NCBI GenBank assembly: GCA_963922565.1
Contig: CAWUIQ010000011.1
Location: 1 to 64,000, forward strand
DNA: 64,000 nt
Origin: JBCBKL01 sp963922565
GTDB lineage: Bacteria; Pseudomonadota; Alphaproteobacteria; Rhodobacterales; Rhodobacteraceae
Direction of reading: 5' to 3'
The position numbers were made by a program, and so were the translations under genes. Shown piece by piece: positions 45,562 through 54,724 of this stretch (position 1 is its first letter; the number at the start of each line of letters is the position of its first letter). Under the pieces are notes generated by a model. It was given only the letters and a program-made list of their open reading frames with translations. It searched no databases and had not been told where the DNA came from.

Positions 45562-46662
45562 TCAGCGAACCACAAACTCGGCATGCAGTGCGCCGGCGGC
45601 CTTGATGCTCTTGAGAATGTCGATCATGTCGCGCGGCGAGACGCCCAAGGCGTTCAGCCCAGCAATCACCTCGGACAGCGAGGCACCTTCCCTGATCTCG
45701 GCAAGGCCCGTGCCTTCCTCCTCCTCGATCTGGGCATTCGTACGGGGCACCACCACCGTTTCACCCTCGGCAAACGGATTGGGCTGAACGACAAGCGGTG
45801 CTTCCTCCACGCGCAAGGTCAGGTTTCCCTGGGATACCGCGACCCTCGAAATCCGAACATCCTCACCCATAACGATCGTGCCGGACCGTTGATCAACGAC
45901 CACCCGCGCCTTTCGTTCGGGTTCAACTACGATGTTCTCGATCTGGCCAAGGGCGTGAGCGACGGAGCGTGCGCCTGTATTCGGGATGTCGAGCGATACG
46001 GTGCCCGAATCCAGCATCAGCGCGACTGGACGCCGGAATTCTTCGTTGATGGCCGCCTCGATCCGGGCGGCCGTCGTGAAATCCGCATCCCTCAGGGCCA
46101 GCCGAAGGTCGGTCAGGTCATCAAGACGAAAGTCGATTTCCCGCTCGATCCGGGCTCCAGACGGGATCACCCCGGATGTGGGCACACCCTGGGTCACATT
46201 CGCCCCGTCCCCCTCCGCAGCAACACCACCCGCGATGATCGTCCCTTGGGAAACGGCATAAATCTCACCATCAGCGGCGTTGAGCGGGGTCATGACCAAC
46301 GTACCGCCAAGCAGACTTTTTGCATCGCCGATGGCGGAAACCGTCACATCGATTTGCGATCCAGCCCGGGCAAACGGAGGCAGGCTGGCCGTCACGAACA
46401 CCGCCGCAACGTTCTTGGGGCGAAACTGTTCGCCGGTCACGTTGACGCCCAGCCGCTCGAGAATATTGGTCATGATCTCTTCGGTGAAGGGCGCGTTGCG
46501 AAGCCCGTCTCCGGTTCCGTTCAGACCAACAACAAGGCCATAGCCGACAAGGTCGTTGCCACGGACGCCATCAAACTCGACCAGATCCTTGATTCGCACC
46601 GGGCCCGCCAAGGCGGAAGAGGACAGAAAAAAGATCGCTAGCAACAGCCGGATAAATGTCAT
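45562..46662 (-). CDS. flgI: Flagellar P-ring protein FlgI
   Basis: A 366-aa periplasmic ring protein with a signal peptide (1-19, ending ALAG) and a highly conserved body: RIKDLVEFDGVRGNDLVGYG, VVGLNGTGDG, KNVAAVFVTASLPPFARAG. It needs FlgA to assemble in the peptidoglycan layer. The start overlaps the flgL stop (4 bp). Confidence 0.96.
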   Translation of the reverse strand: MTFIRLLLAIFFLSSSALAGPVRIKDLVEFDGVRGNDLVGYGLVVGLNGTGDGLRNAPFTEEIMTNILERLGVNVTGEQFRPKNVAAVFVTASLPPFARAGSQIDVTVSAIGDAKSLLGGTLVMTPLNAADGEIYAVSQGTIIAGGVAAEGDGANVTQGVPTSGVIPSGARIEREIDFRLDDLTDLRLALRDADFTTAARIEAAINEEFRRPVALMLDSGTVSLDIPNTGARSVAHALGQIENIVVEPERKARVVVDQRSGTIVMGEDVRISRVAVSQGNLTLRVEEAPLVVQPNPFAEGETVVVPRTNAQIEEEEGTGLAEIREGASLSEVIAGLNALGVSPRDMIDILKSIKAAGALHAEFVVR

Positions 46663-47666
46663 CGCAGGAAGTTCACCAGTTTGAGGTTCGACATGCGGAC
46701 GGTGACGGAATAGAGGCTTTCGAGTTGAAATTGTGCCTCTTCAAGGCGCGTCGCCGTCTCGTAAGGATCCGCCCCGAGCAAGGCGCTTTTCGCGATCTCC
46801 AAAGAACTCTGATGAGCCGCGTTTCTGGTCTTGATCTCTTCGATCCGCTCTTCGGTGGCACCCAACAGACCTCGCACGCGGATGATGTCATCTTGCGACG
46901 CGAGCAGGGACCCGGCAGTTGCCGTAATAATCTCGGACTTGTCCGCCGTCGAAAGCGCAAAGGTGGGATCATCCGCCAGCGCAGCCAGCGCTGTTGTCCG
47001 CAGAACATCGCGGAAAACCTGATCGTCCGCCTTGATCTCGACCCTGACCCGCTCGGTTTCGGACAGGGTCATCGGCGCCAGGCTGTTGCCGGAACCCTGA
47101 TAGGCCACGGCGGCGAACCCGGCAGGATCATCGAACCAAGCGGTGACGGCGGCATCCAGATCAGCCGCCGTGGTCGCGCCAGCCGCGACAATCCTCAGCT
47201 CTGCCAACAGATCATCGGACGAGATCAAGGGCGTGGTGTTCGCCGCCGCGCCGGCAAAGAGGCTCCGCCCGGCCGCTTCACCGTTCAAAAGCGAGACCAT
47301 GACGTTAAGCTCGTCGCGCGCCTGTTCGGCCAGGTCATCAAGGTTCGCGCTGCTTTGCCCGGTCAGCGAGCTGTAGAGCCGGCTCGAGAATTCGGCGCTG
47401 GTGTCCTGAAAACTGCCGAGCGTTTGCTGCATCACCGCTGTGAATTGTGCGGCCTCGGTCGTGCTGATGTCGAAACTGCCGAGGCTGCGCATGTCGCGCT
47501 CGATTTCCGTAAGATAGCCCACATTACCGCCGAGCACCGCCTTGGTATCGGCAACCATGCCAGACGACAATTCCTGCGTCAGCCGGTCGATATTCTGCTT
47601 TGTCTCAGTTGTTCTGCGACGCAGCATGTAGAAATTGGCGAGATCGCCGACAGAGGATGCGTTCAT
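46659..47666 (-). CDS. flgL: Hook-filament junction protein FlgL
   Basis: A 335-aa flagellin-like junction protein: conserved N-terminal FYMLRRRTTETKQNIDRLTQELSSG-type helix and matching C-terminal helix (EAQFQLESLYSVTVRMSNL). It links FlgK to the filament. It overlaps flgK by 1 bp and flgI by 4 bp. Confidence 0.9.
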   Translation of the reverse strand: MNASSVGDLANFYMLRRRTTETKQNIDRLTQELSSGMVADTKAVLGGNVGYLTEIERDMRSLGSFDISTTEAAQFTAVMQQTLGSFQDTSAEFSSRLYSSLTGQSSANLDDLAEQARDELNVMVSLLNGEAAGRSLFAGAAANTTPLISSDDLLAELRIVAAGATTAADLDAAVTAWFDDPAGFAAVAYQGSGNSLAPMTLSETERVRVEIKADDQVFRDVLRTTALAALADDPTFALSTADKSEIITATAGSLLASQDDIIRVRGLLGATEERIEEIKTRNAAHQSSLEIAKSALLGADPYETATRLEEAQFQLESLYSVTVRMSNLKLVNFLR

Positions 47667-49114
47667 TATCTGATACTCAATAATTGCTCGAGCATTTCAT
47701 TCGCAGCTTCGATCACCCGCGCGTTTGCCGCATAGGCGTTCTCGATCAAAACCAGGCGTTGGATTTCGGCGTCGCTGTCGACGCCCAGCTCGGCCTCGCG
47801 TTCGCGCAGCTCGTTCAACTGGGTCGAGGCGAAACTGAGCTTCTTGTCGGAGTTCAGACGTTTTGACGTCAGCAGGGAATTCATCGTGGCATTCAGCTCT
47901 GAGAATGAGAAGCTGCCGGGCCCGAAATCGCCCGAGGACGGCGATCCTTCAGTATTTAGCGCATCCCCCAGCGCCTGCAGAATGCGGGCGTCGCCTTCGT
48001 CGCCGGGAGCTGTTGCACCCAACCCGTCCCTCAACCGCCAAGCCTCGCCGCCCTGATGCGGATCAGCAAGGCTATTGAGTGAGATACGAGAGGCAATTCC
48101 AGCCTCGTCAAGCGGATCGAATGCGTTTCCGAGATCTGTGAACAAGCCGGGATCGCCTGGTGCAAGGGTTGGATCGACCGCGGGATCCTGAAAGCGTTCA
48201 ATCAGATCGCGGGCGACCGCATCGAGCTGGTTCTGGGCTTCTACGCCCAGAGAGTCTCGGATCTCGAACTGGGCAGCGAGGGTTCCGCCGCGCAGTGGGC
48301 TTCGATCAGCGGACACGTCAACGCTGACACCGTTAATCGACAACCCCGAGAGTGCGCCCCCTTCGATCGTCATGTAGGGAGAGACCTGTTGAACGGACTC
48401 GAATTCGAGTGTCGCGGCTTTGCCGTCAAGCAGCAGCGCGCCCCCTTTGGAATAAAGGGCAACTCCACCGACGTCGCGGGGCAGGATTTGCAGCGGAACC
48501 ATCTCGTTGATCTCATCAATCACGTTTTGGCGCTGATCGATAAGGGCAGAGGTGTCCTGCCCATTGACCGTGAAGGATGCGATCTTGATGTTGAGTGACC
48601 GGACCTGCTCCAACGATGCGTTCAACTGGTCGACCTGCATCCCGATTTGACGGTCAGCCTGCGAGCGCGCCGTCTGGATCTCTCTCGATGCGTTATTGAG
48701 CCCATTGGCCAGGTCGCGGGCAGCATCCGCCGTGGTTGACAGGCGCTCTGTCGCCTCCGGCCTGCTCGACGCAGTGATGAGCGATCCTTCGAACTCGGCG
48801 ATCATGGCAGACAGCGATCCGGCTTCGTCAGGCGTCCCGAAAGACGTCTCCATCCGGTTAAGAAACGTATTGAGTGTGGATTTGTTGCCGTGTTCCGCCT
48901 GGGCCGCGCGTCGGTCGGACAACAGTTGCGGGTCCGAGTTCCGGACGACGCCGTCGACCGTCACCCCGCCCAGCCGGGACGCACTTTGCGCCAGCTCACG
49001 AACGCCGTAGCCAGGCGTCGTGGCATTGGCGAGGTTGGATGATACGACCTGGGTCGCCCGCGACGCCGCCTTGAGGCCAGTCAGGGCACTGTTGATTGCA
49101 CTCGATATCGTCAT
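47666..49114 (-). CDS. flgK: Hook-filament junction protein FlgK
   Basis: A 482-aa HAP1 protein: SAINSALTGLKAASRATQVV, SSNLANATTPGYGVRE at the N-terminus, TLNTFLNRMETSFGTPDEAG in the D1 region, and the C-terminal NAYAANARVIEAANEMLEQ helix. It is 30 bp after flgE in the same direction. Confidence 0.95.
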   Translation of the reverse strand: MTISSAINSALTGLKAASRATQVVSSNLANATTPGYGVRELAQSASRLGGVTVDGVVRNSDPQLLSDRRAAQAEHGNKSTLNTFLNRMETSFGTPDEAGSLSAMIAEFEGSLITASSRPEATERLSTTADAARDLANGLNNASREIQTARSQADRQIGMQVDQLNASLEQVRSLNIKIASFTVNGQDTSALIDQRQNVIDEINEMVPLQILPRDVGGVALYSKGGALLLDGKAATLEFESVQQVSPYMTIEGGALSGLSINGVSVDVSADRSPLRGGTLAAQFEIRDSLGVEAQNQLDAVARDLIERFQDPAVDPTLAPGDPGLFTDLGNAFDPLDEAGIASRISLNSLADPHQGGEAWRLRDGLGATAPGDEGDARILQALGDALNTEGSPSSGDFGPGSFSFSELNATMNSLLTSKRLNSDKKLSFASTQLNELREREAELGVDSDAEIQRLVLIENAYAANARVIEAANEMLEQLLSIR

Positions 49115-49144
49115 CTCACCCTCGCCGAACTAGTGGCTTGCTGA

Positions 49145-50446
49145 TTACCGTTTGATGTTCGTGGTTTCCTGAAGCATCTCGTCGACGGTCTGGATCACCT
49201 TCGCGTTCGACGAATAGGCTCGCTGGGTCTGGATCATCGCTGTAAGCTCACCAGCGACGTCGACCGAGGATTCCTCGCGTGCGAATGAAACCACGTCACC
49301 AGTCGGCCCGTCGCCCGCATCCCAAAGGAAATAGCTGCCGCTTTCGGGTGACGGCAAATATGTCTGGTCATCCAGCGCAAACATGCCATTCGGGTTAGGG
49401 AGATCGACCAGTGGAACCTGGTAGATCACGCGCGAAATACCGGTATCGAAGAGCGCGCGGATGTATCCGTTTGCATCGACGTCAATGCCGGAGATGTTAC
49501 CCGCCGGCGATCCGTCCTTAGTGATCGAAACCGGCGCGAAGCTGTAAGAAAGCTGGGTCATCCCGCTCTTGTCGCCGGGAACACCGATATCGATCTCGAT
49601 CGGACCGCTATCGGCTGTGACCAACACCGTTCCGGTCGCCGGATCATAGGCGCCGCCACTCACCGTGGTGACTGTTGCCAAAGTCCCGCCCCCGGTGCGG
49701 GTGTCGCTGAATGTCATGACGTATTCGCCGATGACCGCGCCGCCGCTGGCCGAGTCCGACAGCGTCATCGTCCATTCGTTCGATGATCCCGTTGCCGGGA
49801 CCGTCGGTGTGAACGTCACATCGATATTCTCGGACGTCCCGAGGTTGTTGAAGTATTCAACCGACAGCGAATGCGGCAGACCAGCGCTCGACGCATCCGT
49901 GTCCGTCGCCGGCAGGTTCACACCAATGTTCATCTTGGTCGTCGGCTGGCCAGAAAACTCGTTCACGTTGATGCGGATCGGCTCAAGCCCGGCTGCGGTG
50001 TCACGGGAAAAGCTGGCCACGGTCCCGTCGGGATCGGCAGGCCAGCCCATCAGATAGAGACCATTCTCGGTCGACAGGTATCCATCGGCATTGGTCCGGA
50101 ACGAACCCGTCGTCGTGAGATGCATCTGGATTTCGCCGTTATCGACCTCAACCTCGGCGGCTTGGGCAACCGGCAGCATGCCACGCCCGCTGACCGCCAG
50201 ATCGGTCGCATTGCCCGTCGCGACGAGAGAGCCGCCCTGATCGATCATGCGCGTGGTGGTCGCCCGCACGCCACCGGCTGAATAGCTCGCGCCCGATGAT
50301 GCCGCGACCATCGAATGAAAGTCGGTCTCTACCCGTTTGTATCCGTAGGTCGAAGAATTCGCCACGTTGTCGGCGATCGAGGCCAGCCGTGTCGCGTTCG
50401 ACTGCAATCCGGCAACACCCGCATTCAGCGACGAGGAAATAGTCAT
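49145..50446 (-). CDS. flgE: Flagellar hook protein FlgE
   Basis: A 433-aa hook subunit: SSSLNAGVAGLQSNATRLA, SIADNVANSSTYGYKRVET, an outer variable region, and the C-terminal MIQTQRAYSSNAKVIQTVDEM helix. ATG 50446 is chosen over an ATG eight codons upstream because GAAAGG is 7 nt before it. It is first of flgE-flgK-flgL-flgI unless motB is cotranscribed. Confidence 0.94.
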   Translation of the reverse strand: MTISSSLNAGVAGLQSNATRLASIADNVANSSTYGYKRVETDFHSMVAASSGASYSAGGVRATTTRMIDQGGSLVATGNATDLAVSGRGMLPVAQAAEVEVDNGEIQMHLTTTGSFRTNADGYLSTENGLYLMGWPADPDGTVASFSRDTAAGLEPIRINVNEFSGQPTTKMNIGVNLPATDTDASSAGLPHSLSVEYFNNLGTSENIDVTFTPTVPATGSSNEWTMTLSDSASGGAVIGEYVMTFSDTRTGGGTLATVTTVSGGAYDPATGTVLVTADSGPIEIDIGVPGDKSGMTQLSYSFAPVSITKDGSPAGNISGIDVDANGYIRALFDTGISRVIYQVPLVDLPNPNGMFALDDQTYLPSPESGSYFLWDAGDGPTGDVVSFAREESSVDVAGELTAMIQTQRAYSSNAKVIQTVDEMLQETTNIKR

Positions 50447-50502
50447 GAACAAGCCTTTCTGCTGTATCAACCCGCGTTGATCGAACAGTTAGGCCCGCCG
50501 AC

Positions 50503-50518
50503 TTAACGACGCGCTAAC
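50503..50518 (-). promoter_or_regulatory. CtrA-like box upstream of flgE
   Basis: On the minus strand GTTAG-N7-TTAA; one mismatch from TTAA-N7-TTAA, about 57 nt before the flgE start in the motB-flgE gap. Confidence 0.45.
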
Positions 50519-50541
50519 AGATAAAATGCGCTTCAATTCCC

Positions 50542-51381
50542 TCAGCGGCGCAGCAGAACGATCTCGATACGACTGTTCCTCACCGCCATCGGGTCCGAAT
50601 TGGCCGGTTCGCGATCAGCATAGCCGGTCACCCGCTGAACCCGGGAAGGCTCCAGACCAGACCGTTCCAAAAGCTTCCGCATCGCGGTCGCCCGGTCCGC
50701 CGACAAATCCCAGGCCGACTGATCGGCCAAGACAACCGGCCGTGCTGGGACATGACCGGCAATCGCAAATTGATTCGTAACAGGGCGCGTCGTCTCAACG
50801 ATCAGGCCGGTCAGGCGGCGCAGCAATGCTGTGGGTCGCACACCACCTTCTTCGAATATTTCGGCACCGGGACGCGAGAAGATTTCAATGATCAAACCCT
50901 CATCCGTGACCCGCGTTATGATGTTCTCGAGATCATTCTCGAGCACCTTGGATTCGCCGCCCTTGCCAAGAAGTCTGGCCTCGACCGATTTAAAGTCTTC
51001 GTCGGCCTTGCCGTCGTCATCGCCATTGTCGCTTGTTCCGGTTTCGCCGCGGGCCTTGTTGGACTCGGTTGGCCGTTGGGCGGACGCGCCCGTTCCGTTC
51101 TGGGGCAGCGTCTCTTCACTGAACACGCTCTTGCCGCCAAAGGACCCGTCGCCACCGCCGGACACGCGGTTTATCGGGATCGTCGGCGAGAAATAGTCCG
51201 CAATCCCCTTGCGTTGTTTTTCAGTTGTCGCGTTCAGCAGCCACATCAGCATGAAGAAGGCCATCATCGCGGTCACAAAGTCCGCATAGGCCACTTTCCA
51301 GGCACCGCCGTGATGCCCATCACCGCCGCCCTTCTTCTTGCGCTTGATAATAATTGGCTGCGCGTTGGACTGCGCCCCCAT
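50542..51381 (-). CDS. motB: Flagellar stator protein MotB
   Basis: A 279-aa stator subunit with a basic N-terminus, one membrane helix holding the proton-binding Asp (KVAYADFVTAMMAFFMLMWL), a Ser/Gly/Asp-rich linker and a C-terminal OmpA-like peptidoglycan-binding domain (DRATAMRKLLERSG, RNSRIEIVLLRR). ATG 51381 follows AGAGGTG; ATG 51396 is the alternative. It is far from motA, which is unusual. Confidence 0.93.
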   Translation of the reverse strand: MGAQSNAQPIIIKRKKKGGGDGHHGGAWKVAYADFVTAMMAFFMLMWLLNATTEKQRKGIADYFSPTIPINRVSGGGDGSFGGKSVFSEETLPQNGTGASAQRPTESNKARGETGTSDNGDDDGKADEDFKSVEARLLGKGGESKVLENDLENIITRVTDEGLIIEIFSRPGAEIFEEGGVRPTALLRRLTGLIVETTRPVTNQFAIAGHVPARPVVLADQSAWDLSADRATAMRKLLERSGLEPSRVQRVTGYADREPANSDPMAVRNSRIEIVLLRR

Positions 51382-51460
51382 AACCACACCTCTCATTCAC
51401 CCGCCTTCGGGTGTAGGGCCGCGCGATTACTCTGCCGTTAACAATTGCAATTTTAGGGGA

Positions 51461-52387
51461 TTAGCGCCCTGCGCGCTTGCCCGACGTGGGGCCCATATGC
51501 AGCTCACCCCGCGCCTTTGACAGCGCGATCTGCTTTTGCCGTTCCCGGAACCGGGCCTTGTCGGCCTCGTCAGTCTCGTCGATGCATTGATGACAGCTGA
51601 CGCCCTGTTCGAATTCGGGGCGTTGTGTGTCGGTCGGCAACAGCGGCCTGCGACAGGCATGACAAAGAACGTGCGGGCCTTCCCTAAGGCCGTGGCCAAC
51701 GCTGACACGCGCATCGAACACGAAACACTCGCCGTTCCATGTGCTGTCATCTTCAGGCACCTCCTCGAGGTATTTCAGGATGCCGCCTTTCAGGTGATAG
51801 ACATCCTCGACGCCCTGGCTCAGCAGATAATTTGTTGATTTCTCACAGCGAATTCCGCCGGTGCAGAACATGGCGATGCGCTTGTTGTGAAAGCGGTCCT
51901 TGTTGGCCTCCCACCAGGCGGGAAACTCACCAAAGCTCTGGGTCTCGGGATCGATTGCACCGTCAAAAGTCCCGATCGCAACCTCGTAATCGTTGCGGGT
52001 ATCGATGACGGCGACATCGGGGCTTTGGATAAGCTCGTTCCAGTCCGCCGCCTCGACATAGTGCCCGACCCGCGCGCGCGGGTCGACATTGGGCTGGCCC
52101 ATCGTCACGATCTCTTTCTTGAGGCGGACCTTCATACGGTTGAACGGCGGCGTTTCGCTCTGCGCTTCCTTCCAATCAAGATCCGCGCAGCCCGGCAAGG
52201 CGCGGATATGGGTCAGAACCTTGTCGATGCCGCCACGTGGTCCCGCGATCGTCCCGTTGATGCCCTCGTGGGCCAGCAACAACGTCCCCTGAACGCCCTC
52301 GGCACAACAAAGCGCGGCCAGGGGGCCCTTGATGGCCGCCGGGTCTTCAAAGCGGGTGAAGTGATAAAGGGCTGCGATCGTGTACAT
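51461..52387 (-). CDS. trhO: tRNA uridine-34 hydroxylase TrhO (rhodanese family)
   Basis: A 308-aa protein of the YceA/TrhO family, which makes 5-hydroxyuridine at position 34 of tRNAs using oxygen. It has an N-terminal UPF0176 acylphosphatase-like domain (HEGINGTIAGPRGG), a central rhodanese domain with the active Cys in MFCTGGIRCEKSTNYL, and a C-terminal CHAC/CHQC pair. The ATG at 52387 gives the family's normal N-terminus (MYTIAALYHF). It is divergent from pncA. Confidence 0.93.
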   Translation of the reverse strand: MYTIAALYHFTRFEDPAAIKGPLAALCCAEGVQGTLLLAHEGINGTIAGPRGGIDKVLTHIRALPGCADLDWKEAQSETPPFNRMKVRLKKEIVTMGQPNVDPRARVGHYVEAADWNELIQSPDVAVIDTRNDYEVAIGTFDGAIDPETQSFGEFPAWWEANKDRFHNKRIAMFCTGGIRCEKSTNYLLSQGVEDVYHLKGGILKYLEEVPEDDSTWNGECFVFDARVSVGHGLREGPHVLCHACRRPLLPTDTQRPEFEQGVSCHQCIDETDEADKARFRERQKQIALSKARGELHMGPTSGKRAGR

Positions 52388-52484
52388 GGCCTGCCATCTA
52401 CGCAGAGGAACGGCCCCATTCAAGCCATCGCGTTGACGGCAGATAGCCATACCCTTACGCAGAGTCTCAGCAGCGGAGGCCCCA

Positions 52485-53084
52485 ATGACCCAAGCCCTCA
52501 TCGTCATCGACGTCCAGAATGATTTCTGTCCCGGTGGAGCACTCGCAGTTCCAGAGGGCGACCAGATCGTACCAGGGATTAACGCGCTCATGGCTGACTT
52601 TTCCGCCGTGATCCTGACGCAGGACTGGCACCCGGCCGGGCATTCTTCGTTCGCCTCGTCGCATGCGGGCAAGAACCCCTACGACATGACCGAAATGTCA
52701 TATGGGCCGCAGGTCTTGTGGCCCGATCACTGCATCCAGGGAACGGACGGAGCAGCCTTTCACCCGGAACTCAACACCGACCGGTCGGATCTGATCATCC
52801 GCAAGGGCTATAACCCGGCGATCGACAGCTATTCGGCGTTCTTCGAAAACGACCACAAGACGCCGACGGGGCTGGAAGGGTATCTCAAGACGCGCGGGAT
52901 CTCAGAGCTCACAATGGTCGGGATCGCCACCGATTTCTGTGTGAATTTCTCCGCAGTGGACGCCGCCAGGCTGGGGTTCGGGGTGAAGGTGCGTCAGGAT
53001 CTATGCCGGGCCATCGATCTCGATGGATCGCTGGGCGCAGCGCATCAGGGGATGCAGGCCGCGGGTGTCGCGCTCGAAGGCTGA
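52485..53084 (+). CDS. pncA: Nicotinamidase
   Basis: A 199-aa nicotinamidase that makes nicotinate from nicotinamide. Catalytic Asp9 in VIDVQNDFCPGGAL, the metal site QDWHPAGHSSF and the nucleophile Cys in GIATDFCVNFSAVDAAR are all present. It is upstream of pncB, the next enzyme of the NAD salvage route. Confidence 0.95.
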   Translation: MTQALIVIDVQNDFCPGGALAVPEGDQIVPGINALMADFSAVILTQDWHPAGHSSFASSHAGKNPYDMTEMSYGPQVLWPDHCIQGTDGAAFHPELNTDRSDLIIRKGYNPAIDSYSAFFENDHKTPTGLEGYLKTRGISELTMVGIATDFCVNFSAVDAARLGFGVKVRQDLCRAIDLDGSLGAAHQGMQAAGVALEG

Positions 53085-53238
53085 GATACCGCCACCAAAC
53101 CCTGATCACAGCCCTCGCTGATTCCAGCCGCCGCGGCCCCCATTCCCAAACCGGCCCTTGCCCCTGCCGTGACCCCTTGGCACAAAGCGCAGGCCGCAAA
53201 ATGAACGCCATGGGCGACGTCAAACCGGAGGTGTGCGG

Positions 53239-54531
53239 ATGGTCGATATCGCAACCCGCGTCTGGAACCACAAATGGAAGATCGATCCGATCGTCCGCTC
53301 GCTCATCGACACGGACTTCTACAAGCTCCTGATGTGCCAGTCGATCTTCCGGAACCGGCCCGACACAACCGTCACCTTTTCGCTGATCAACCGGTCAACG
53401 CATATCCCGCTCGCCACGCTGATCGACGAAGGGGAGCTGCGCGAACAACTCGACCACATCCGGTCCCTCTCGCTCAGCCGCGGGGAATCCACCTGGCTCC
53501 GCGGCAACACCTTCTACGGCAAAAGGCAGATGTTCACGCCCGAATTCATGGAATGGTTCGAGGCGCTGACGCTGCCCCCCTACCACCTCGAACGGCGCGG
53601 CGACCAATACGAGCTGGCCTTCGAAGGAGCCTGGCCCGAAGTGATGCTCTGGGAAATCCCCGCACTCGCCGTGCTGATGGAGCTGCGGGGGCGGGCCGTG
53701 CTCAATCGGATGGGCCGGTTCGAACTGCAGGTACTCTATGCGCGGGCGATGACCAAGCTCTGGGAAAAGATCGAGGCGCTCAGACCCATCGACGATCTGC
53801 GCGTCGCCGATTTCGGCACCCGGCGGCGGCATTCCTTCCTCTGGCAGGACTGGGCGGTGCAGGCCATGCAGGAGGGGCTGCGAGAGCGGTTCGTCGGCAC
53901 CTCCAACTGTCTGATCGCCAAGAACCGAGACCTCGAAGCGATCGGGACCAACGCCCACGAACTGCCCATGGTCTATGCCGCACTGGCCCGCAGCGACACG
54001 GCACTGGCCGACGCCCCCTATGACGTGCTCAGCGACTGGCATGAAGAGCATGACGGGAACCTGCGGATCATCCTGCCCGACACATACGGGACCGAAGGGT
54101 TCCTCGCCAATGCGCCCGACTGGCTGGCGGGCTGGACAGGGATCCGGATCGACAGCGGCGACCCCGCCAAGGGGGCCGAGATCGCGATACGGTGGTGGAA
54201 AGAGCGGGGGGAGGATCCGACCGAAAAGCTCGTCATCTTCTCCGACGGGCTGGATGCGGACAAGATCATCGCGCTGCACAGGCAATTCGCCGGGCGGGTC
54301 AAGGTGAGCTTTGGTTGGGGGACAATGCTGACAAACGACTTCAAGGGGCTGGCCGAGGGCGGCGCGCTCGCGCCCTTCTCGCTGGTGTGCAAGGCGGTGT
54401 CAGCGAATGGGAGGCCGACGGTCAAGCTCAGCGACAACCCCAACAAGGCCATGGGACCGGCCGAAGAGGTGGAGCGGTACAAACGGGTGTTCGGGGTTGG
54501 GGAGCAGGAACGGATGGAGGTAGTTGTCTAG
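53239..54531 (+). CDS. pncB: Nicotinate phosphoribosyltransferase
   Basis: A 430-aa enzyme making nicotinate mononucleotide from nicotinate and PRPP. Family hallmarks: LIDTDFYKLLMCQSIF near the N-terminus, FGTRRRHSF with its active-site His, and GTSNCLIAK. ATG 53239 is 8 nt after GGAGG; GTG 53233 is close but less well placed. The 154-bp gap behind pncA has no clear terminator, so cotranscription is likely. Confidence 0.94.
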   Translation: MVDIATRVWNHKWKIDPIVRSLIDTDFYKLLMCQSIFRNRPDTTVTFSLINRSTHIPLATLIDEGELREQLDHIRSLSLSRGESTWLRGNTFYGKRQMFTPEFMEWFEALTLPPYHLERRGDQYELAFEGAWPEVMLWEIPALAVLMELRGRAVLNRMGRFELQVLYARAMTKLWEKIEALRPIDDLRVADFGTRRRHSFLWQDWAVQAMQEGLRERFVGTSNCLIAKNRDLEAIGTNAHELPMVYAALARSDTALADAPYDVLSDWHEEHDGNLRIILPDTYGTEGFLANAPDWLAGWTGIRIDSGDPAKGAEIAIRWWKERGEDPTEKLVIFSDGLDADKIIALHRQFAGRVKVSFGWGTMLTNDFKGLAEGGALAPFSLVCKAVSANGRPTVKLSDNPNKAMGPAEEVERYKRVFGVGEQERMEVVV

Positions 54532-54724
54532 GCGGACCTCGCATGGAAGGCTCTTCCGCCTGCCCTAATGCCGGCAAAAGCACCAGTAAGGCAGGCATAG
54601 GTTGTCCACAGACCTGACATAAGCCTAAGTCATGACCCACATGCTTGGGCGACAAATTGCCATGGCCCTGCCGACCGAGCCTAAACATGTGATTGCCGAT
54701 CAAAACCAACAGCAGGGTTCGTAG

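Noticed and set aside
45361..46641. 426-codon plus-strand frame opposite flgI
   Set aside because: FlgI on the minus strand is highly conserved; the frame is a shadow that also extends into the empty gap.
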